Source: Pseudomonas tensinigenes (lineage in GTDB: Bacteria; Pseudomonadota; Gammaproteobacteria; Pseudomonadales; Pseudomonadaceae). From it: a stretch of DNA of 64,000 nucleotides. The translations under genes and the position numbers were made by a program. The notes under the pieces were generated by a model. The model saw only the letters and a list, made by a program, of their open reading frames with translations. It searched no databases and was not told the origin of the DNA. The DNA lies in contig NZ_CP077089.1 in NCBI RefSeq assembly GCF_014268445.2, positions 5,315,501-5,379,500 of the forward strand, in the 5' to 3' direction. Below are positions 9,239 to 18,253 of this stretch, in pieces (positions within the stretch are counted from its first letter, which is position 1; each line of letters opens with the position of its first letter).

Positions 9239-11061
9239 TTAAGCGTCTCCAGGGCAGAAGTGAAGGCGCTGGCGCCCTGCTCCGCCGAGCTGAAGGCCAA
9301 ACGCATAAAGCCGAACAGTTCGCGACCACTGCCGATGTTGTTGCCCAACAGGCCTTTGGCGGGTTCGCGCGCTGCAAATTCTGCGGCGTCGACCTTGAGT
9401 TCCAAGGTGCCTTTGACGCCATCGACGCGGATGATATCGCCCTCTTGCACGCGCGCCAAAGCGCCACCGACATAAGCTTCCGGGCTGACGTGAATTGCTG
9501 CCGGGATTTTCCCCGAGGCGCCGGACATCCGGCCGTCAGTTACCAGGGCGACTTTGAAGCCACGATCCTGCAGCACGCCGAGGAACGGCGTCATCTTGTG
9601 CAGCTCGGGCATGCCGTTGGAACGCGGCCCCTGGAAGCGCATCACCGCGACAAAATCTTTTTCCAGCAGGCCGGCCTTGAACGCGTCGGCCAGATCTTGT
9701 TGATCCTGGAACACCATCGCTGGCGCTTCGACGATCTGGTTTTCCAGGGCGACGGCGGACACCTTCATCACACCGCGACCGAGGTTGCCTTCCATCACGC
9801 GCAAACCACCCTCTGCCGAGAATGCACGGGCGACCGGGCGCAGGATGTTTTCGTCGAGGCTGTCGACCGGACCTTCACGCCAGACCAGTTCACCGTTATC
9901 AAGGAACGGCTCTTTGGTGTATTTGCTCAAGCCGTGGCCAAGCACGGTGTTGACGTCTTCGTGCAGCAGACCGGCGCCAAGCAGTTCGCGGATCAGGAAC
10001 GACATACCGCCCGCTGCCTGGAAGTGGTTGATGTCGGCTTTGCCGTTCGGGTAGACGTGGCTCAGGGTCGGCACGACTTCGGAGAGGTCGGCCATGTCTT
10101 GCCAGGTCAGTTGAATACCCGCGGCCATGGCGATGGCTGGCATGTGCAAGGTGTGGTTGGTCGAGCCGCCGGTGGCGTGCAGCGCAACAATGGAGTTGAC
10201 CAGCGACTTCTCGTCGACGATTTCGCCGATCGGCATGAAGTTGCCGTTCTGTTTGGTCAGGCGCGTGACTTGATGCGCGGCTTCGCGGGTCAGCGCATCA
10301 CGCAGCGGCGTATTCGGGTTGACGAACGAGGCGCCCGGCAAGTGCAGGCCCATGACTTCCATCAGCAACTGGTTGGTGTTGGCGGTGCCGTAGAAGGTGC
10401 AGGTGCCCGGGCTGTGGTAGGACTTCATCTCCGATTCCAGCAGCTCTTCGCGGGTCGCTTTGCCTTCAGCGTACTTCTGGCGCACGTCGGCTTTTTCCTT
10501 GTTGGAAATCCCCGAGACCATCGGCCCGCCCGGGACGAAGATCGTCGGCAGGTGACCGAAACGCAGCGAGCCCATCATCAGGCCCGGGACGATCTTGTCG
10601 CAGATGCCGAGCATCAGCGCGCCGTCGAACATGTTGTGCGACAGCGCCACGGCAGTCGACATGGCGATCACTTCGCGGCTCGGCAGGCTCAGTTCCATGC
10701 CCGGCTCGCCTTGGGTCACGCCGTCGCACATCGCCGGCGTGCCGCCAGCAAACTGGCCGACCGAGCCGATTTCGCGCAGGGCGTTCTTGATCTGTTCCGG
10801 GAAAACTTCGTACGGCTGGTGCGCCGAAAGCATGTCGTTATACGAAGAAACAATGGCGATGTTCGCCGAGTTCATCATCCGCAGGCTGTGCTTGTCTTCG
10901 CTGCCGCAACCGGCCACGCCATGGGCGAAGTTGGCGCATTGCAGCTTGCCGCGCATCGGCCCGTCGGTGGCGGCGCCGCGAATCAGTGCAAGGTAAGCCT
11001 GACGCGTGGCGCGGCTGCGGGCGATAAGCCGTTCGGTGACCTCAAGGACGCGGGGATGCAT
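9235..11061 (-). CDS. edd: 6-phosphogluconate dehydratase
   Basis: First enzyme of the Entner-Doudoroff pathway; converts 6-phosphogluconate to 2-keto-3-deoxy-6-phosphogluconate. 608 aa, the full family length, IlvD/Edd superfamily with cluster-ligand cysteines in [25 protein letters not shown] and [11 protein letters not shown], and the C-terminal [18 protein letters not shown] precedes the ATG. First gene of the edd-glk-gltR-gtrS set, diverging from gap across a 220 bp promoter region with HexR-like sites. Confidence 0.96.
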   Translation of the reverse strand: MHPRVLEVTERLIARSRATRQAYLALIRGAATDGPMRGKLQCANFAHGVAGCGSEDKHSLRMMNSANIAIVSSYNDMLSAHQPYEVFPEQIKNALREIGSVGQFAGGTPAMCDGVTQGEPGMELSLPSREVIAMSTAVALSHNMFDGALMLGICDKIVPGLMMGSLRFGHLPTIFVPGGPMVSGISNKEKADVRQKYAEGKATREELLESEMKSYHSPGTCTFYGTANTNQLLMEVMGLHLPGASFVNPNTPLRDALTREAAHQVTRLTKQNGNFMPIGEIVDEKSLVNSIVALHATGGSTNHTLHMPAIAMAAGIQLTWQDMADLSEVVPTLSHVYPNGKADINHFQAAGGMSFLIRELLGAGLLHEDVNTVLGHGLSKYTKEPFLDNGELVWREGPVDSLDENILRPVARAFSAEGGLRVMEGNLGRGVMKVSAVALENQIVEAPAMVFQDQQDLADAFKAGLLEKDFVAVMRFQGPRSNGMPELHKMTPFLGVLQDRGFKVALVTDGRMSGASGKIPAAIHVSPEAYVGGALARVQEGDIIRVDGVKGTLELKVDAAEFAAREPAKGLLGNNIGSGRELFGFMRLAFSSAEQGASAFTSALETLN

Positions 11062-11123
11062 GTGTAGAACTCCAGGCTAACGGATGTGGCGACCTGATTG
11101 TCTATGCTGATCAAACGCCGTTG

Positions 11124-11138
11124 TTGTTGGAATGACAG
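11124..11138 (-). promoter_or_regulatory. HexR-like operator upstream of edd
   Basis: The minus strand reads CTGTCATTCCAACAA, matching the HexR consensus TTGT-N7-ACAA with one mismatch. HexR represses edd, gap and zwf in P. putida and releases when KDPG binds. It overlaps an AACAACAA run. Confidence 0.55.
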
Positions 11139-11243
11139 ACGGCTTTTTTGACCATTCGGACCAGTTGATTCAGGTCACTCGTTGTAGATAAAACAAAATA
11201 TTGCCACTAAAAAGGCTTGTTTTCTATTTTTATGCGAATAATC

Positions 11244-11258
11244 TTGTAATTCCAACAA
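11244..11258 (+). promoter_or_regulatory. HexR operator upstream of gap
   Basis: TTGTAATTCCAACAA is an exact TTGT-N7-ACAA match, 24 nt before the gap start codon. The central ATTCCAACAA block is shared with the edd site on the opposite strand. An AACAACAA run follows, which could also act in the mRNA leader. Confidence 0.7.
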
Positions 11259-11281
11259 CAAAACGACGGCGGCGCTGTTCC

Positions 11282-12283
11282 ATGACTCTTCGAATCGCAA
11301 TCAATGGTTTTGGCCGCATCGGCCGTAATGTCCTGCGCGCACTGTATACCCAAGGCTATCGACAGGATTTGCAGATCGTCGCCATCAACGATCTCGGCGA
11401 CAGCTCGATCAATGCTCATCTGCTCAAATACGACACCGTTCACGGCACGTTCGACGCGCAAGTCGAGCATGACAATGAAAGTCTGACCGTCAACGGCGAC
11501 CGCATTGCGGTCAGCGCGATTCGCAACCCGGCCGAATTGCCATGGGCGGCGGAAAAGATTGATGTGGTGTTCGAATGCACCGGTCTCTTTACCGATCGCG
11601 CCAAAGCGGCCGCGCATATTACTGCCGGCGCGCGCAAAGTGATCATCTCCGCTCCGGCCAAAGGTGCCGACGCCACCGTTGTTTACGGTGTGAACCACGA
11701 CATTCTGCGCCAGTCGCACCAGATCATCTCCAACGCTTCGTGCACCACCAACTGCCTGGCACCGGTGGCACAAGTGCTGCACCGTGAACTGGGGATTGAA
11801 AGCGGCTTGATGACCACCATTCATGCCTACACCAACGATCAGAACCTCACCGACGTCTATCACACCGACCCGTACCGCGCGCGTTCGGCCACGCAGAACA
11901 TGATTCCGAGCAAGACCGGCGCCGCTGAAGCGGTGGGCCTGGTGCTGCCGGAACTGGCGGGCAAACTGACCGGCATGGCCGTGCGCGTGCCGGTGATCAA
12001 TGTGTCGCTGGTGGACCTGACCGTACAACTGAAGAAAGAAGCCAGCGCCGAAGAAGTCAACGCGCTGATGAAAGCCGCCAGCCAACACTCGAAGATTCTC
12101 GGTTTCAACACTCTGCCGCTGGTATCCAGCGACTTCAACCATAACCCGCTGTCGTCGATTTTCGATGCCAACCACACCAAATCCAGCGGCAAACTGCTGA
12201 AAGTGCTGGCCTGGTATGACAACGAGTGGGGCTTCTCCAACCGCATGCTGGATAACTGCCTGGCGTTGTGTAACGCCGAGTAA
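11282..12283 (+). CDS. gap: Glyceraldehyde-3-phosphate dehydrogenase, type I
   Basis: 333 aa phosphorylating GAPDH acting on the triose phosphate released by the Entner-Doudoroff route. N-terminal Rossmann fold [21 protein letters not shown], catalytic Cys in [13 protein letters not shown], and C-terminal [14 protein letters not shown] are present. The start at MTLRIAING was chosen because in-frame sequence upstream is the non-coding leader with the HexR-like operator. Diverges from edd, as gap-1 and edd do in P. putida. Confidence 0.96.
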   Translation: MTLRIAINGFGRIGRNVLRALYTQGYRQDLQIVAINDLGDSSINAHLLKYDTVHGTFDAQVEHDNESLTVNGDRIAVSAIRNPAELPWAAEKIDVVFECTGLFTDRAKAAAHITAGARKVIISAPAKGADATVVYGVNHDILRQSHQIISNASCTTNCLAPVAQVLHRELGIESGLMTTIHAYTNDQNLTDVYHTDPYRARSATQNMIPSKTGAAEAVGLVLPELAGKLTGMAVRVPVINVSLVDLTVQLKKEASAEEVNALMKAASQHSKILGFNTLPLVSSDFNHNPLSSIFDANHTKSSGKLLKVLAWYDNEWGFSNRMLDNCLALCNAE

Positions 12284-12305
12284 TCTCAAGTAATCCCCTA
12301 TCCCT

Positions 12306-12393
12306 GTGGGAGCGAGCCTGCTCGCGAATACGATGTGTCATTCAACATTTATGTTGGCTGATACACCGCTTTCGCGAGCAGGCTCGCTCCCAC
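12306..12393. repeat. REPIN, copy 2 (gap 3' side)
   Basis: Same GTGGGAGCGAGCCTGCTCGC inverted pair as copy 1, 88 bp, 22 nt after the gap stop codon. Confidence 0.9.
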
Positions 12394-12437
12394 AAGGTTT
12401 TTCGTTCTATTCAAATCAGGGCTTGACCATTCGACCA

Positions 12438-12456
12438 GATGATAAGCATTATCATT
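12438..12456. promoter_or_regulatory. Fur box upstream of the ECF sigma gene
   Basis: GATGATAAGCATTATCATT is a near-perfect dyad matching the Fur consensus, 26 nt before the sigma factor start. It indicates iron repression of the sigma/anti-sigma pair, as for other FecI-type genes. Confidence 0.75.
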
Positions 12457-12481
12457 CGCTCGAAATGGATCAGGTCTTCCC

Positions 12482-13009
12482 GTGAGTCAATCGCGCTTCA
12501 ACCACGTCTTCCTCACCCAGCGCACCTCCTTGCTGCGTACGCTGGAACGGATGGTCAACAATCACAGCACCGCTGAAGACCTGCTGCAGGAGACCTACCT
12601 GCGCGTGACGCGGGCGTTGAGCGAGCGGGCCATTGATCACCTCGAACCTTTTGTCTTCCAGACCGCGCGCAATCTGGCGCTGGATCATTTGCGTGCGCGC
12701 AAGATCCATTCGCGAACCATGGTCGATGATGTGCCGCAGGATGTCGTGCACAGCGTCGCCGCCCCCGCCAGCAGCGCCGAAGATGCCGCCCACGCCGAAC
12801 AGATGCTGGAGCGCCTGAACGTGAGCCTCAGTCAACTCAGCCCCCGCCAGCAGCAGATTTTCATTCTCAGCCGTTTGCACGGGAACAGTTATCAGGAAAT
12901 CGCTGATGAACTGAATGTTTCCCTCAGCACCGTGCAGAAAGAACTGAAGCTGATCATGACCATTTGCATCGGTGTCGCTGAACGACACGACAGCAGCGGC
13001 AAGCTGTAA
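12482..13009 (+). CDS. FecI-like ECF sigma factor
   Basis: 175 aa extracytoplasmic-function sigma factor. Region 2 (about 10-75) includes AEDLLQETYLRV and FVFQTARNLALDHLRAR; region 4 (about 110-165) includes LSPRQQQIFILSRLHGNSYQEIADEL. Starts with GTG after a Fur box. Followed by a FecR-type anti-sigma gene and an STN-containing TonB receptor, the standard order of a cell-surface signalling unit. In P. putida the equivalent cluster also sits next to gap. The last codons run into a GCTTGCAG repeat. Likely targets are the receptor and the heme oxygenase (see shared motif). Confidence 0.9.
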   Translation: MSQSRFNHVFLTQRTSLLRTLERMVNNHSTAEDLLQETYLRVTRALSERAIDHLEPFVFQTARNLALDHLRARKIHSRTMVDDVPQDVVHSVAAPASSAEDAAHAEQMLERLNVSLSQLSPRQQQIFILSRLHGNSYQEIADELNVSLSTVQKELKLIMTICIGVAERHDSSGKL

Positions 13010-13072
13010 GCTTCAAGCTCCAAGTAAAAACGAAAAGCAGTACACGCATCTGGCTTGCAGCTTGCAGCTTGA
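13000..13072. repeat. GCTTGCAG-rich repeat, copy 2
   Basis: AAGCTGTAAGCTTCAAGCTCCAAG followed 25-30 nt later by the inverse GGCTTGCAGCTTGCAGCTTG. It includes the stop codon of the sigma gene and separates it from the anti-sigma gene. Confidence 0.7.
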
Positions 13073-13110
13073 CGCTAGAAACTGCTTCGCCAGAAGCCCG
13101 AGGAAACACC

Positions 13111-14076
13111 GTGACGGACACCCACCGCTCGCCTTCGCCGGATTCGGTGCAGGACGCTGCAAACGCAATGGACCAGGCTTTGGACTGGCTCATCGTGCTC
13201 GGCAGCCCGGACGAGGAGCAGACCCGGCAGTTCCATGCCTGGCTGGCGGCCGATCCGTTGAATGCCGAAGCGTTCGCCAAGGCCCAAGCGATCTGGGACG
13301 GCCCGCAAGTCGCCCTGTGTGCGCAAAGCCTGGCGGCGAAACCTGCGAAAGTCACCGTCCTCAAGCGTCTGCGTCCGCACTGGAAACCGCTGGCCACCGC
13401 CGCCGTGCTGGTACTCGGTCTGTTCAGTTTCAGCAATTTGCCGATGCGCATTCAGGCCGATCATCTGACGGTGGTCGGCGAGCGTCAGCGCCTGCAATTG
13501 GAAGACGGCTCGAAAGTCCTGCTCAATACCAATTCGGCATTTTCCAGCACCATCAACGATCAGCAGCGCGTTGCCCGGTTGTTTCAGGGCGAGGCGTTTT
13601 TCGAAATTGCCAGCGGGCGCAGTCAACCGCTGGAAATCGATGCCGGGCCAGTCACTGCCAGCGTGCGCGATACCGCGTTCGCCGTGCGTTATCTCGATGG
13701 CGTCGCGCAGGTCAATGTGCAGCGCGGCGACGTCGATTTGCGCGCCACGCACAACGACGCCCGCGTGCGTCTGACTGCCGGTGAGAGCATCCGCATCGGC
13801 CCCAACGGTTTCGACCGCCCGGCCAAACTCGACGCCAACACCGATCTGGCGTGGGTGCAGGGCCGACTGGTGTTCGAGAACTGCCCGCTGAATCAGGTGC
13901 TGGCCGAATTGCGCCGTTACTACCCGGGCTGGATCATCAACAACAACGAGCAGTTGGCCGACGTCGCCGTGACCGGCAATTACCGTCTCGACCAGCCGCT
14001 CGACGTGGTTCGTTCCCTCGCTCAGATCACCTCGGCGCAACTGAAAGAATTCCCCGCCCTGGTCATCCTGAACTAA
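13111..14076 (+). CDS. FecR-type anti-sigma regulator
   Basis: Inner-membrane sensor of 321 aa that controls the adjacent sigma factor and receives the signal from the receptor's STN domain. N-terminal cytoplasmic domain (about 10-90) with AMDQALDWLIVLGSPDEEQTRQFHAWLAADPLNAEAF, one membrane segment near 90-112, a FecR domain about 130-225, and a C-terminal STN-interacting region ending QITSAQLKEFPALVILN. GTG start chosen for the GAGGAAACACC ribosome site. The TTG 14 codons upstream lies in the repeat. Confidence 0.9.
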   Translation: MTDTHRSPSPDSVQDAANAMDQALDWLIVLGSPDEEQTRQFHAWLAADPLNAEAFAKAQAIWDGPQVALCAQSLAAKPAKVTVLKRLRPHWKPLATAAVLVLGLFSFSNLPMRIQADHLTVVGERQRLQLEDGSKVLLNTNSAFSSTINDQQRVARLFQGEAFFEIASGRSQPLEIDAGPVTASVRDTAFAVRYLDGVAQVNVQRGDVDLRATHNDARVRLTAGESIRIGPNGFDRPAKLDANTDLAWVQGRLVFENCPLNQVLAELRRYYPGWIINNNEQLADVAVTGNYRLDQPLDVVRSLAQITSAQLKEFPALVILN

Positions 14077-14092
14077 ATGAGAATTATTTTTA
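14076..14092. promoter_or_regulatory. Fur-like box upstream of the TonB receptor
   Basis: AATGAGAATTATTTTTA resembles a Fur 7-1-7 site. It overlaps the anti-sigma stop codon and the start of the candidate ECF promoter, so iron and sigma control could converge here. Confidence 0.45.
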
Positions 14093-14123
14093 CTCGATAG
14101 CCAACGTCAGTACGTCTCGTTAT
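14087..14123 (+). promoter_or_regulatory. Candidate ECF-sigma promoter of the TonB receptor
   Basis: TTTTTAC-N19-CGTCTCGTTAT. The same two blocks at the same spacing occur before the heme oxygenase gene (16829-16865). CGTC-type -10 boxes are usual for ECF sigma factors; that the local sigma factor reads it is inference. Confidence 0.5.
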
Positions 14124-14197
14124 AGCCAATGCAATTGATTCGCAACACGCGAGTCAATCAGCACCTATAAAGATTCGTGCGACACGGAGCGCTATCG

Positions 14198-16783
14198 ATG
14201 TCCTCACGCCTTACCCGCCAGACTTCCTCCCCTTCCCGCGTATTGTCGCTGCTGACCGCGGCCATCCTGATGGCCGGCACTGCGCCGCTGATGGCGGCCA
14301 CCGAGCAACCGACACGCAACATGGGCGATTACTCGTTCGCCATCGGCCAGCAGCCGCTGGTGTCGGCACTCAATGCCTTCACCGCCGTGACCGGTTGGCA
14401 GGTCGGCTTGCCGGCAGAATTGGGTCAGGGCGTGTCGTCGCCGGGCGTGCGTGGCTCGCTGCCCCCGGAAAAAGCCCTGGAGCGTCTGTTGGTGGGGACC
14501 AACCTGAGCTTCCGCAAAATCAGCAATAACAACGTCGTACTGGAAAAGCGCAACGCCAGCGGCACGCTCAATCTGGATCAGGTGACCATCAGCGCCACCC
14601 GTCAGGAGCAGTCGGTCAACAGCGTGCCGGCCACTGTCACCGTGCAGACCCGTCAGGATCTGGACCGCAACAACGTCAACACCATCAAGGATCTGGTGCG
14701 TTATGAGCCGGGTGTTTCCGTGGGCGGCGCCGGTCAGCGTGGCGGTATCAGCGGCTATAACATTCGCGGCATCGACGGCGACCGCATCCTGACCCAGGTC
14801 GACGGCGTCGAAGTGCCGGACGGTTTCTTCAACGGCCCGTACGCCAAGACCCAGCGCAACTACGTCGATCCGGAAATCGTCAAACGCGTGGAAATTCTCC
14901 GTGGCCCGGCCTCGGTGCTGTACGGCAGCAACGCCATCGGCGGCGCCGTCAGCTATTACACCCTCGATGCCGACGACATCATCAAGCCGGGCAAAGACGT
15001 CGGCGCGCGTCTGAAAAGCGGTTACAGCTCCGCCGATGACAGCTGGCTGAAATCCGCCACCGTGGCCGGTCGCGCCGATCAGTTCGACGGTTTGCTGCAC
15101 TACAGCCAACGTGACGGTCACGAAACCGATTCCTACGGCAGCAACAATGGCACTGGCCTTGAGCGCACCGCCGCCAACCCGGAAGACGTCAACGCCTACA
15201 ACGTGCTGGCAAAGATCGGCTGGAACTACAACGAAGATTCGCGCCTGGGCCTGACCTACGAAAAGTACAAGGATGATCGCGACACCGATCAGAAAAGTGC
15301 CTACGGCGGCCCGTACTTCAACGGCGCCCCGACCATTCCGAACAGCGTGTTGCCCGGCGGCATGTACCAGTGGCGCACCGGCAACGACACCATCACCCGT
15401 GAACGTATCGGCATCGAGCACTCGTTCGCCCTCGACAGCCTGCTGGTCGACAACGTGAAGTGGAGCCTCAACCACCAGATCGCCAAGACCGACCAGAGCA
15501 CTACCGAGTTCTACTACCCGATCACCCGTAAAGTGCTGCGTACTCGCGACACCATTTACGAAGAAAAGCAGTGGGTGTTCGATGCGCAACTGGACAAGGC
15601 GTTCGCCATCGGCGACACCGATCACGTGCTGACTTACGGCACTACCATCAAACAGCAGAAGGTCACCGGTTCGCGCAGCGGCGACGGCACCTGCCTGGCG
15701 GTCGGTCGTGGCTGCACCGCCATCGGTGCGACTAGTACCGCTGACGTGTTGGCCAAGGCCACCGATTTCCCGGACCCGACCATCAACACCTACAGCGTGT
15801 TTGCTCAGGATCAGATCAGCTGGAACAACTGGACCTTCCTGCCGGGCCTGCGCTACGACTACACCCAGCTCAAGCCACACATCACCCAGGAATTCCTCAA
15901 CACCGTGGCGGCTGACGGTCAAGGCACGGTCAGCGACGAGAACAAGACCTGGCACAAAGTCTCGCCGAAATTCGGCCTGACCTACGCCCTGACCGAGAAC
16001 TACACCTGGTACGGTCAGTACGCTGAAGGTTTCCGCACACCGACCGCGAAAGCTTTGTACGGCCGCTTCGAAAACACCACCACCGGCTACAGCGTGGCGC
16101 CGAACCCGGACCTGGAACCTGAGAAAAGCAAAAGCTATGAAACCGGTCTGCGCGGCAACTTCGAGCAAGGCTCGTTCGATGTGGCGTTGTTCTATAACAA
16201 GTACCGCGACTTCATCAACGAAGACGCCGTGACCCCGGGCCGCAACGAACTGACCTTCCAGTCGGCCAACATCAAGCACGCCACCATCAAGGGCGCGGAA
16301 GTCAAAGGTCGCCTGAATCTGGATGCGTTCGGCGCGCCGCAAGGCCTCTACACCCAAGGTTCTATCGCCTACGCCTACGGTCGCAACAACGACAACGGCG
16401 AGCCGATCAACAGCGTCAACCCGCTGACCGGCGTGTTCGGTCTGGGTTACGACCAGGACAATTACGGCGGTCTGCTGAGCTGGACTGTGGTGAAGAAAAA
16501 GGATCGCGTCGACGACAGCAACTTCAAGTCGCCGGATGGCGTCAGCAGCCAGTTCAAAACCCCGGGCTTCGGCATTCTTGATCTGGCCGGTTATTACAAA
16601 GTCACCGACGACGTCACCGTCAGCGGCGGCATCTACAACCTGACCGACAAGAAATACTGGCTGTGGGATGACGTGCGCGGTTACGACAGCGTCGGCGAAG
16701 CTTCGGTGACGCAGCCGGCCAACCTCGATCGCCTGACCCAACCGGGCCGCAACTTCGCGATCAATCTGATCTGGGACATCTGA
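14198..16783 (+). CDS. TonB-dependent heme/siderophore receptor with signalling domain
   Basis: Outer-membrane receptor of 861 aa. Signal peptide about 1-33 (ends APLMAA), STN signalling domain about 45-108 (YSFAIGQQPLVSALNAFTAVTGWQV), plug starting near LDQVTISATRQEQSVNSVPATVTV with VEILRGPASVLYGSNAIGGAVSY, then a 22-strand barrel with FRTPTAKALY and NPDLEPEKSKSYETGLRG. The FRxP/NPDL motifs, the neighbouring heme oxygenase and synteny suggest heme as ligand. The histidine often found between FRxP and NPDL in HmuR-type receptors is absent; tyrosines are there instead. ATG chosen for the upstream GGAG and signal peptide. Confidence 0.88.
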   Translation: MSSRLTRQTSSPSRVLSLLTAAILMAGTAPLMAATEQPTRNMGDYSFAIGQQPLVSALNAFTAVTGWQVGLPAELGQGVSSPGVRGSLPPEKALERLLVGTNLSFRKISNNNVVLEKRNASGTLNLDQVTISATRQEQSVNSVPATVTVQTRQDLDRNNVNTIKDLVRYEPGVSVGGAGQRGGISGYNIRGIDGDRILTQVDGVEVPDGFFNGPYAKTQRNYVDPEIVKRVEILRGPASVLYGSNAIGGAVSYYTLDADDIIKPGKDVGARLKSGYSSADDSWLKSATVAGRADQFDGLLHYSQRDGHETDSYGSNNGTGLERTAANPEDVNAYNVLAKIGWNYNEDSRLGLTYEKYKDDRDTDQKSAYGGPYFNGAPTIPNSVLPGGMYQWRTGNDTITRERIGIEHSFALDSLLVDNVKWSLNHQIAKTDQSTTEFYYPITRKVLRTRDTIYEEKQWVFDAQLDKAFAIGDTDHVLTYGTTIKQQKVTGSRSGDGTCLAVGRGCTAIGATSTADVLAKATDFPDPTINTYSVFAQDQISWNNWTFLPGLRYDYTQLKPHITQEFLNTVAADGQGTVSDENKTWHKVSPKFGLTYALTENYTWYGQYAEGFRTPTAKALYGRFENTTTGYSVAPNPDLEPEKSKSYETGLRGNFEQGSFDVALFYNKYRDFINEDAVTPGRNELTFQSANIKHATIKGAEVKGRLNLDAFGAPQGLYTQGSIAYAYGRNNDNGEPINSVNPLTGVFGLGYDQDNYGGLLSWTVVKKKDRVDDSNFKSPDGVSSQFKTPGFGILDLAGYYKVTDDVTVSGGIYNLTDKKYWLWDDVRGYDSVGEASVTQPANLDRLTQPGRNFAINLIWDI

Positions 16784-16793
16784 TCCGGCCAAC

Positions 16794-16833
16794 CTCACTG
16801 CGCGTGTTCAGGCACTGCGCAGTGAGTTTTTTT
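16794..16833 (+). terminator. Rho-independent terminator between receptor and hemO
   Basis: Ten-bp stem CTCACTGCGC / GCGCAGTGAG with a 13-nt loop and a run of seven T. It lies just after the receptor stop codon. The T run overlaps the first block of the candidate hemO promoter. Confidence 0.8.
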
Positions 16834-16865
16834 ACGCTTGCACGTCGCCTTGTTCGTCTCGTTAT
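16829..16865 (+). promoter_or_regulatory. Candidate ECF-sigma promoter of hemO
   Basis: TTTTTAC-N19-CGTCTCGTTAT, identical in both blocks and spacing to the one before the TonB receptor, with 28 nt from its end to the hemO ATG. It would restart transcription just after the terminator. Confidence 0.5.
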
Positions 16866-16893
16866 CAAGCGCCTCTTTTATCAAGGACATGTC

Positions 16894-17490
16894 ATGACCA
16901 CTTCGGAAAAAGCCCTGCGTTCGCAACGCTTGAACCAGATCACCAATGAACCGCACAGCAAACTCGATGCATTGGTGAAGGCGCACGCGCCGTTCGAGAC
17001 CCGCGCCAATTTCGCTCGTTTCGTCGTCGCGCAGTACCTGTTCCAGTCGGAACTGGTCGATCTGTACAACGATGCAGAATTGACTGCGATCGTCCCGGAT
17101 CTGCCGGCGCGTTGCCGCGCTGAAGCGGCCAAGGCTGACCTTGCCGACCTCGACACTGAAGTACCGGCACCGGTGGCGGGCGCGGTGAAAAATCCGAGCA
17201 AGGCTCGCGCACTGGGTTGGATTTTTGTCTCCGAAGGTTCGAAGCTCGGTGCGGCGTTCCTGATCAAACGCGCCGTGGCGCTGGAGCTGAGCGAAACCTT
17301 TGGTGCCCGTCACCTCGGCGAGCCTGAAGGTGGCCGTGCCGAAGGCTGGAAAAGCTTCGTACGCACCCTCGATTCGCTGCAGTTCACTGCTGAAGAAGAG
17401 GCTGAAGTGGAGCAAGGCGCGATCGACGCGTTCAACCGCTTCACCGTGCTGCTGGAACAGGCTTACGCCACTGAAGCCGAACCTGCCTGA
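16894..17490 (+). CDS. hemO: Heme oxygenase, HemO/PigA type
   Basis: 198 aa cytoplasmic enzyme that opens heme to biliverdin and releases iron. All-helical HemO/BphO family; the proximal His is in NEPHSKLDALVKAH near the N-terminus, followed by FARFVVAQYLFQSELVDLY, and the distal helix glycine region is visible as LGWIFVSEGSKLGAAFL. ATG chosen for AAGGACATGTC; upstream in-frame sequence is the terminator and promoter region. Located right after the receptor, so imported heme can be degraded at once. Confidence 0.93.
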   Translation: MTTSEKALRSQRLNQITNEPHSKLDALVKAHAPFETRANFARFVVAQYLFQSELVDLYNDAELTAIVPDLPARCRAEAAKADLADLDTEVPAPVAGAVKNPSKARALGWIFVSEGSKLGAAFLIKRAVALELSETFGARHLGEPEGGRAEGWKSFVRTLDSLQFTAEEEAEVEQGAIDAFNRFTVLLEQAYATEAEPA

Positions 17491-17506
17491 CACAACACTA
17501 TTCCTT

Positions 17507-17593
17507 GTGGGAGCGAGCCTGCTCGCGAAGACGGCAGCACATTCAACATTAATGTGACTGATCCACCGCTTTCGCGAGCAGGCTCGCTCCCAC
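17507..17593. repeat. REPIN, copy 3 (hemO 3' side)
   Basis: Inverted GTGGGAGCGAGCCTGCTCGC pair, 87 bp, 16 nt after the hemO stop codon. Confidence 0.9.
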
Positions 17594-17652
17594 ATGGGAA
17601 CTGCAACAACCTGTAAGATCTCCATTCCGCTTCAGAAGCCACCGCGTAGCCC

Positions 17653-18063
17653 ATGCCGCAACCCGCCTCCTCGAAACTCGCCCGCGTGCTGTTCGGCCTC
17701 TTGGCCTACGTCAGCCTCGGCATCGGCCTGATCGCCATCGTCGTGCCCGGCCTGCCGACCACCGAGTTCATCCTCCTCGCCGCCTGGGCCGCGACCCGCA
17801 GCTCGCCGCGCCTGAGTGCCTGGCTGGAAAACCATCGCTTGTTCGGGCCGATCCTCAGTAACTGGCGCAACGGCAAGATCATCGCGCGCAAGGCCAAGGT
17901 CAGTGCGACGGTGAGTATGTTGCTTTGCGCGACGTTAATGCTGGTGATGCTCGACCACGGCTGGCCGGTCTATCTGGCGATTGCCGGGATGAGCCTGAGC
18001 AATCTGTGGATCTGGTCGCGCCCGGAATCCATCCGCGTCTGCACTGACCCGTCATCGCACTGA
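17653..18063 (+). CDS. YbaN-family (DUF454) inner-membrane protein
   Basis: 136 aa small membrane protein of the DUF454/YbaN family. Two N-terminal hydrophobic stretches surround the family signature VSLGIGLIAIVVPGLPTTEFILLAAWAATRSSPRLSAWL, and a second hairpin lies near residues 90-120. Molecular function is unknown. It often sits near heme or iron genes in pseudomonads, but here a REPIN separates it from hemO, so shared transcription is uncertain. Confidence 0.8.
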   Translation: MPQPASSKLARVLFGLLAYVSLGIGLIAIVVPGLPTTEFILLAAWAATRSSPRLSAWLENHRLFGPILSNWRNGKIIARKAKVSATVSMLLCATLMLVMLDHGWPVYLAIAGMSLSNLWIWSRPESIRVCTDPSSH

Positions 18064-18253
18064 AACATCCCTGTAATTAATCGCTTTTTCAGCACTTTCC
18101 CCTGCGCAAACGTTTAGCGCTGACCGTCCGTCGGCACACGCCTCATGACCTCTGCTTCTACGCCGATGAGCATTGAATGGCGCTGAATGGATTTGGCGAA
18201 CCGGATAGTTCATATCCGCCTGCCACCCGTTTATTCATTCGCGAGATCGCCCC

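Noticed and set aside
13075..14040. Long minus-strand ORF opposite the anti-sigma gene, and similar long antisense ORFs opposite the TonB receptor, gcvP, aspS and other GC-rich genes
   Set aside because: Such antisense frames are typical of high-GC third-position bias; the plus-strand or listed genes have clear domains and ribosome sites.
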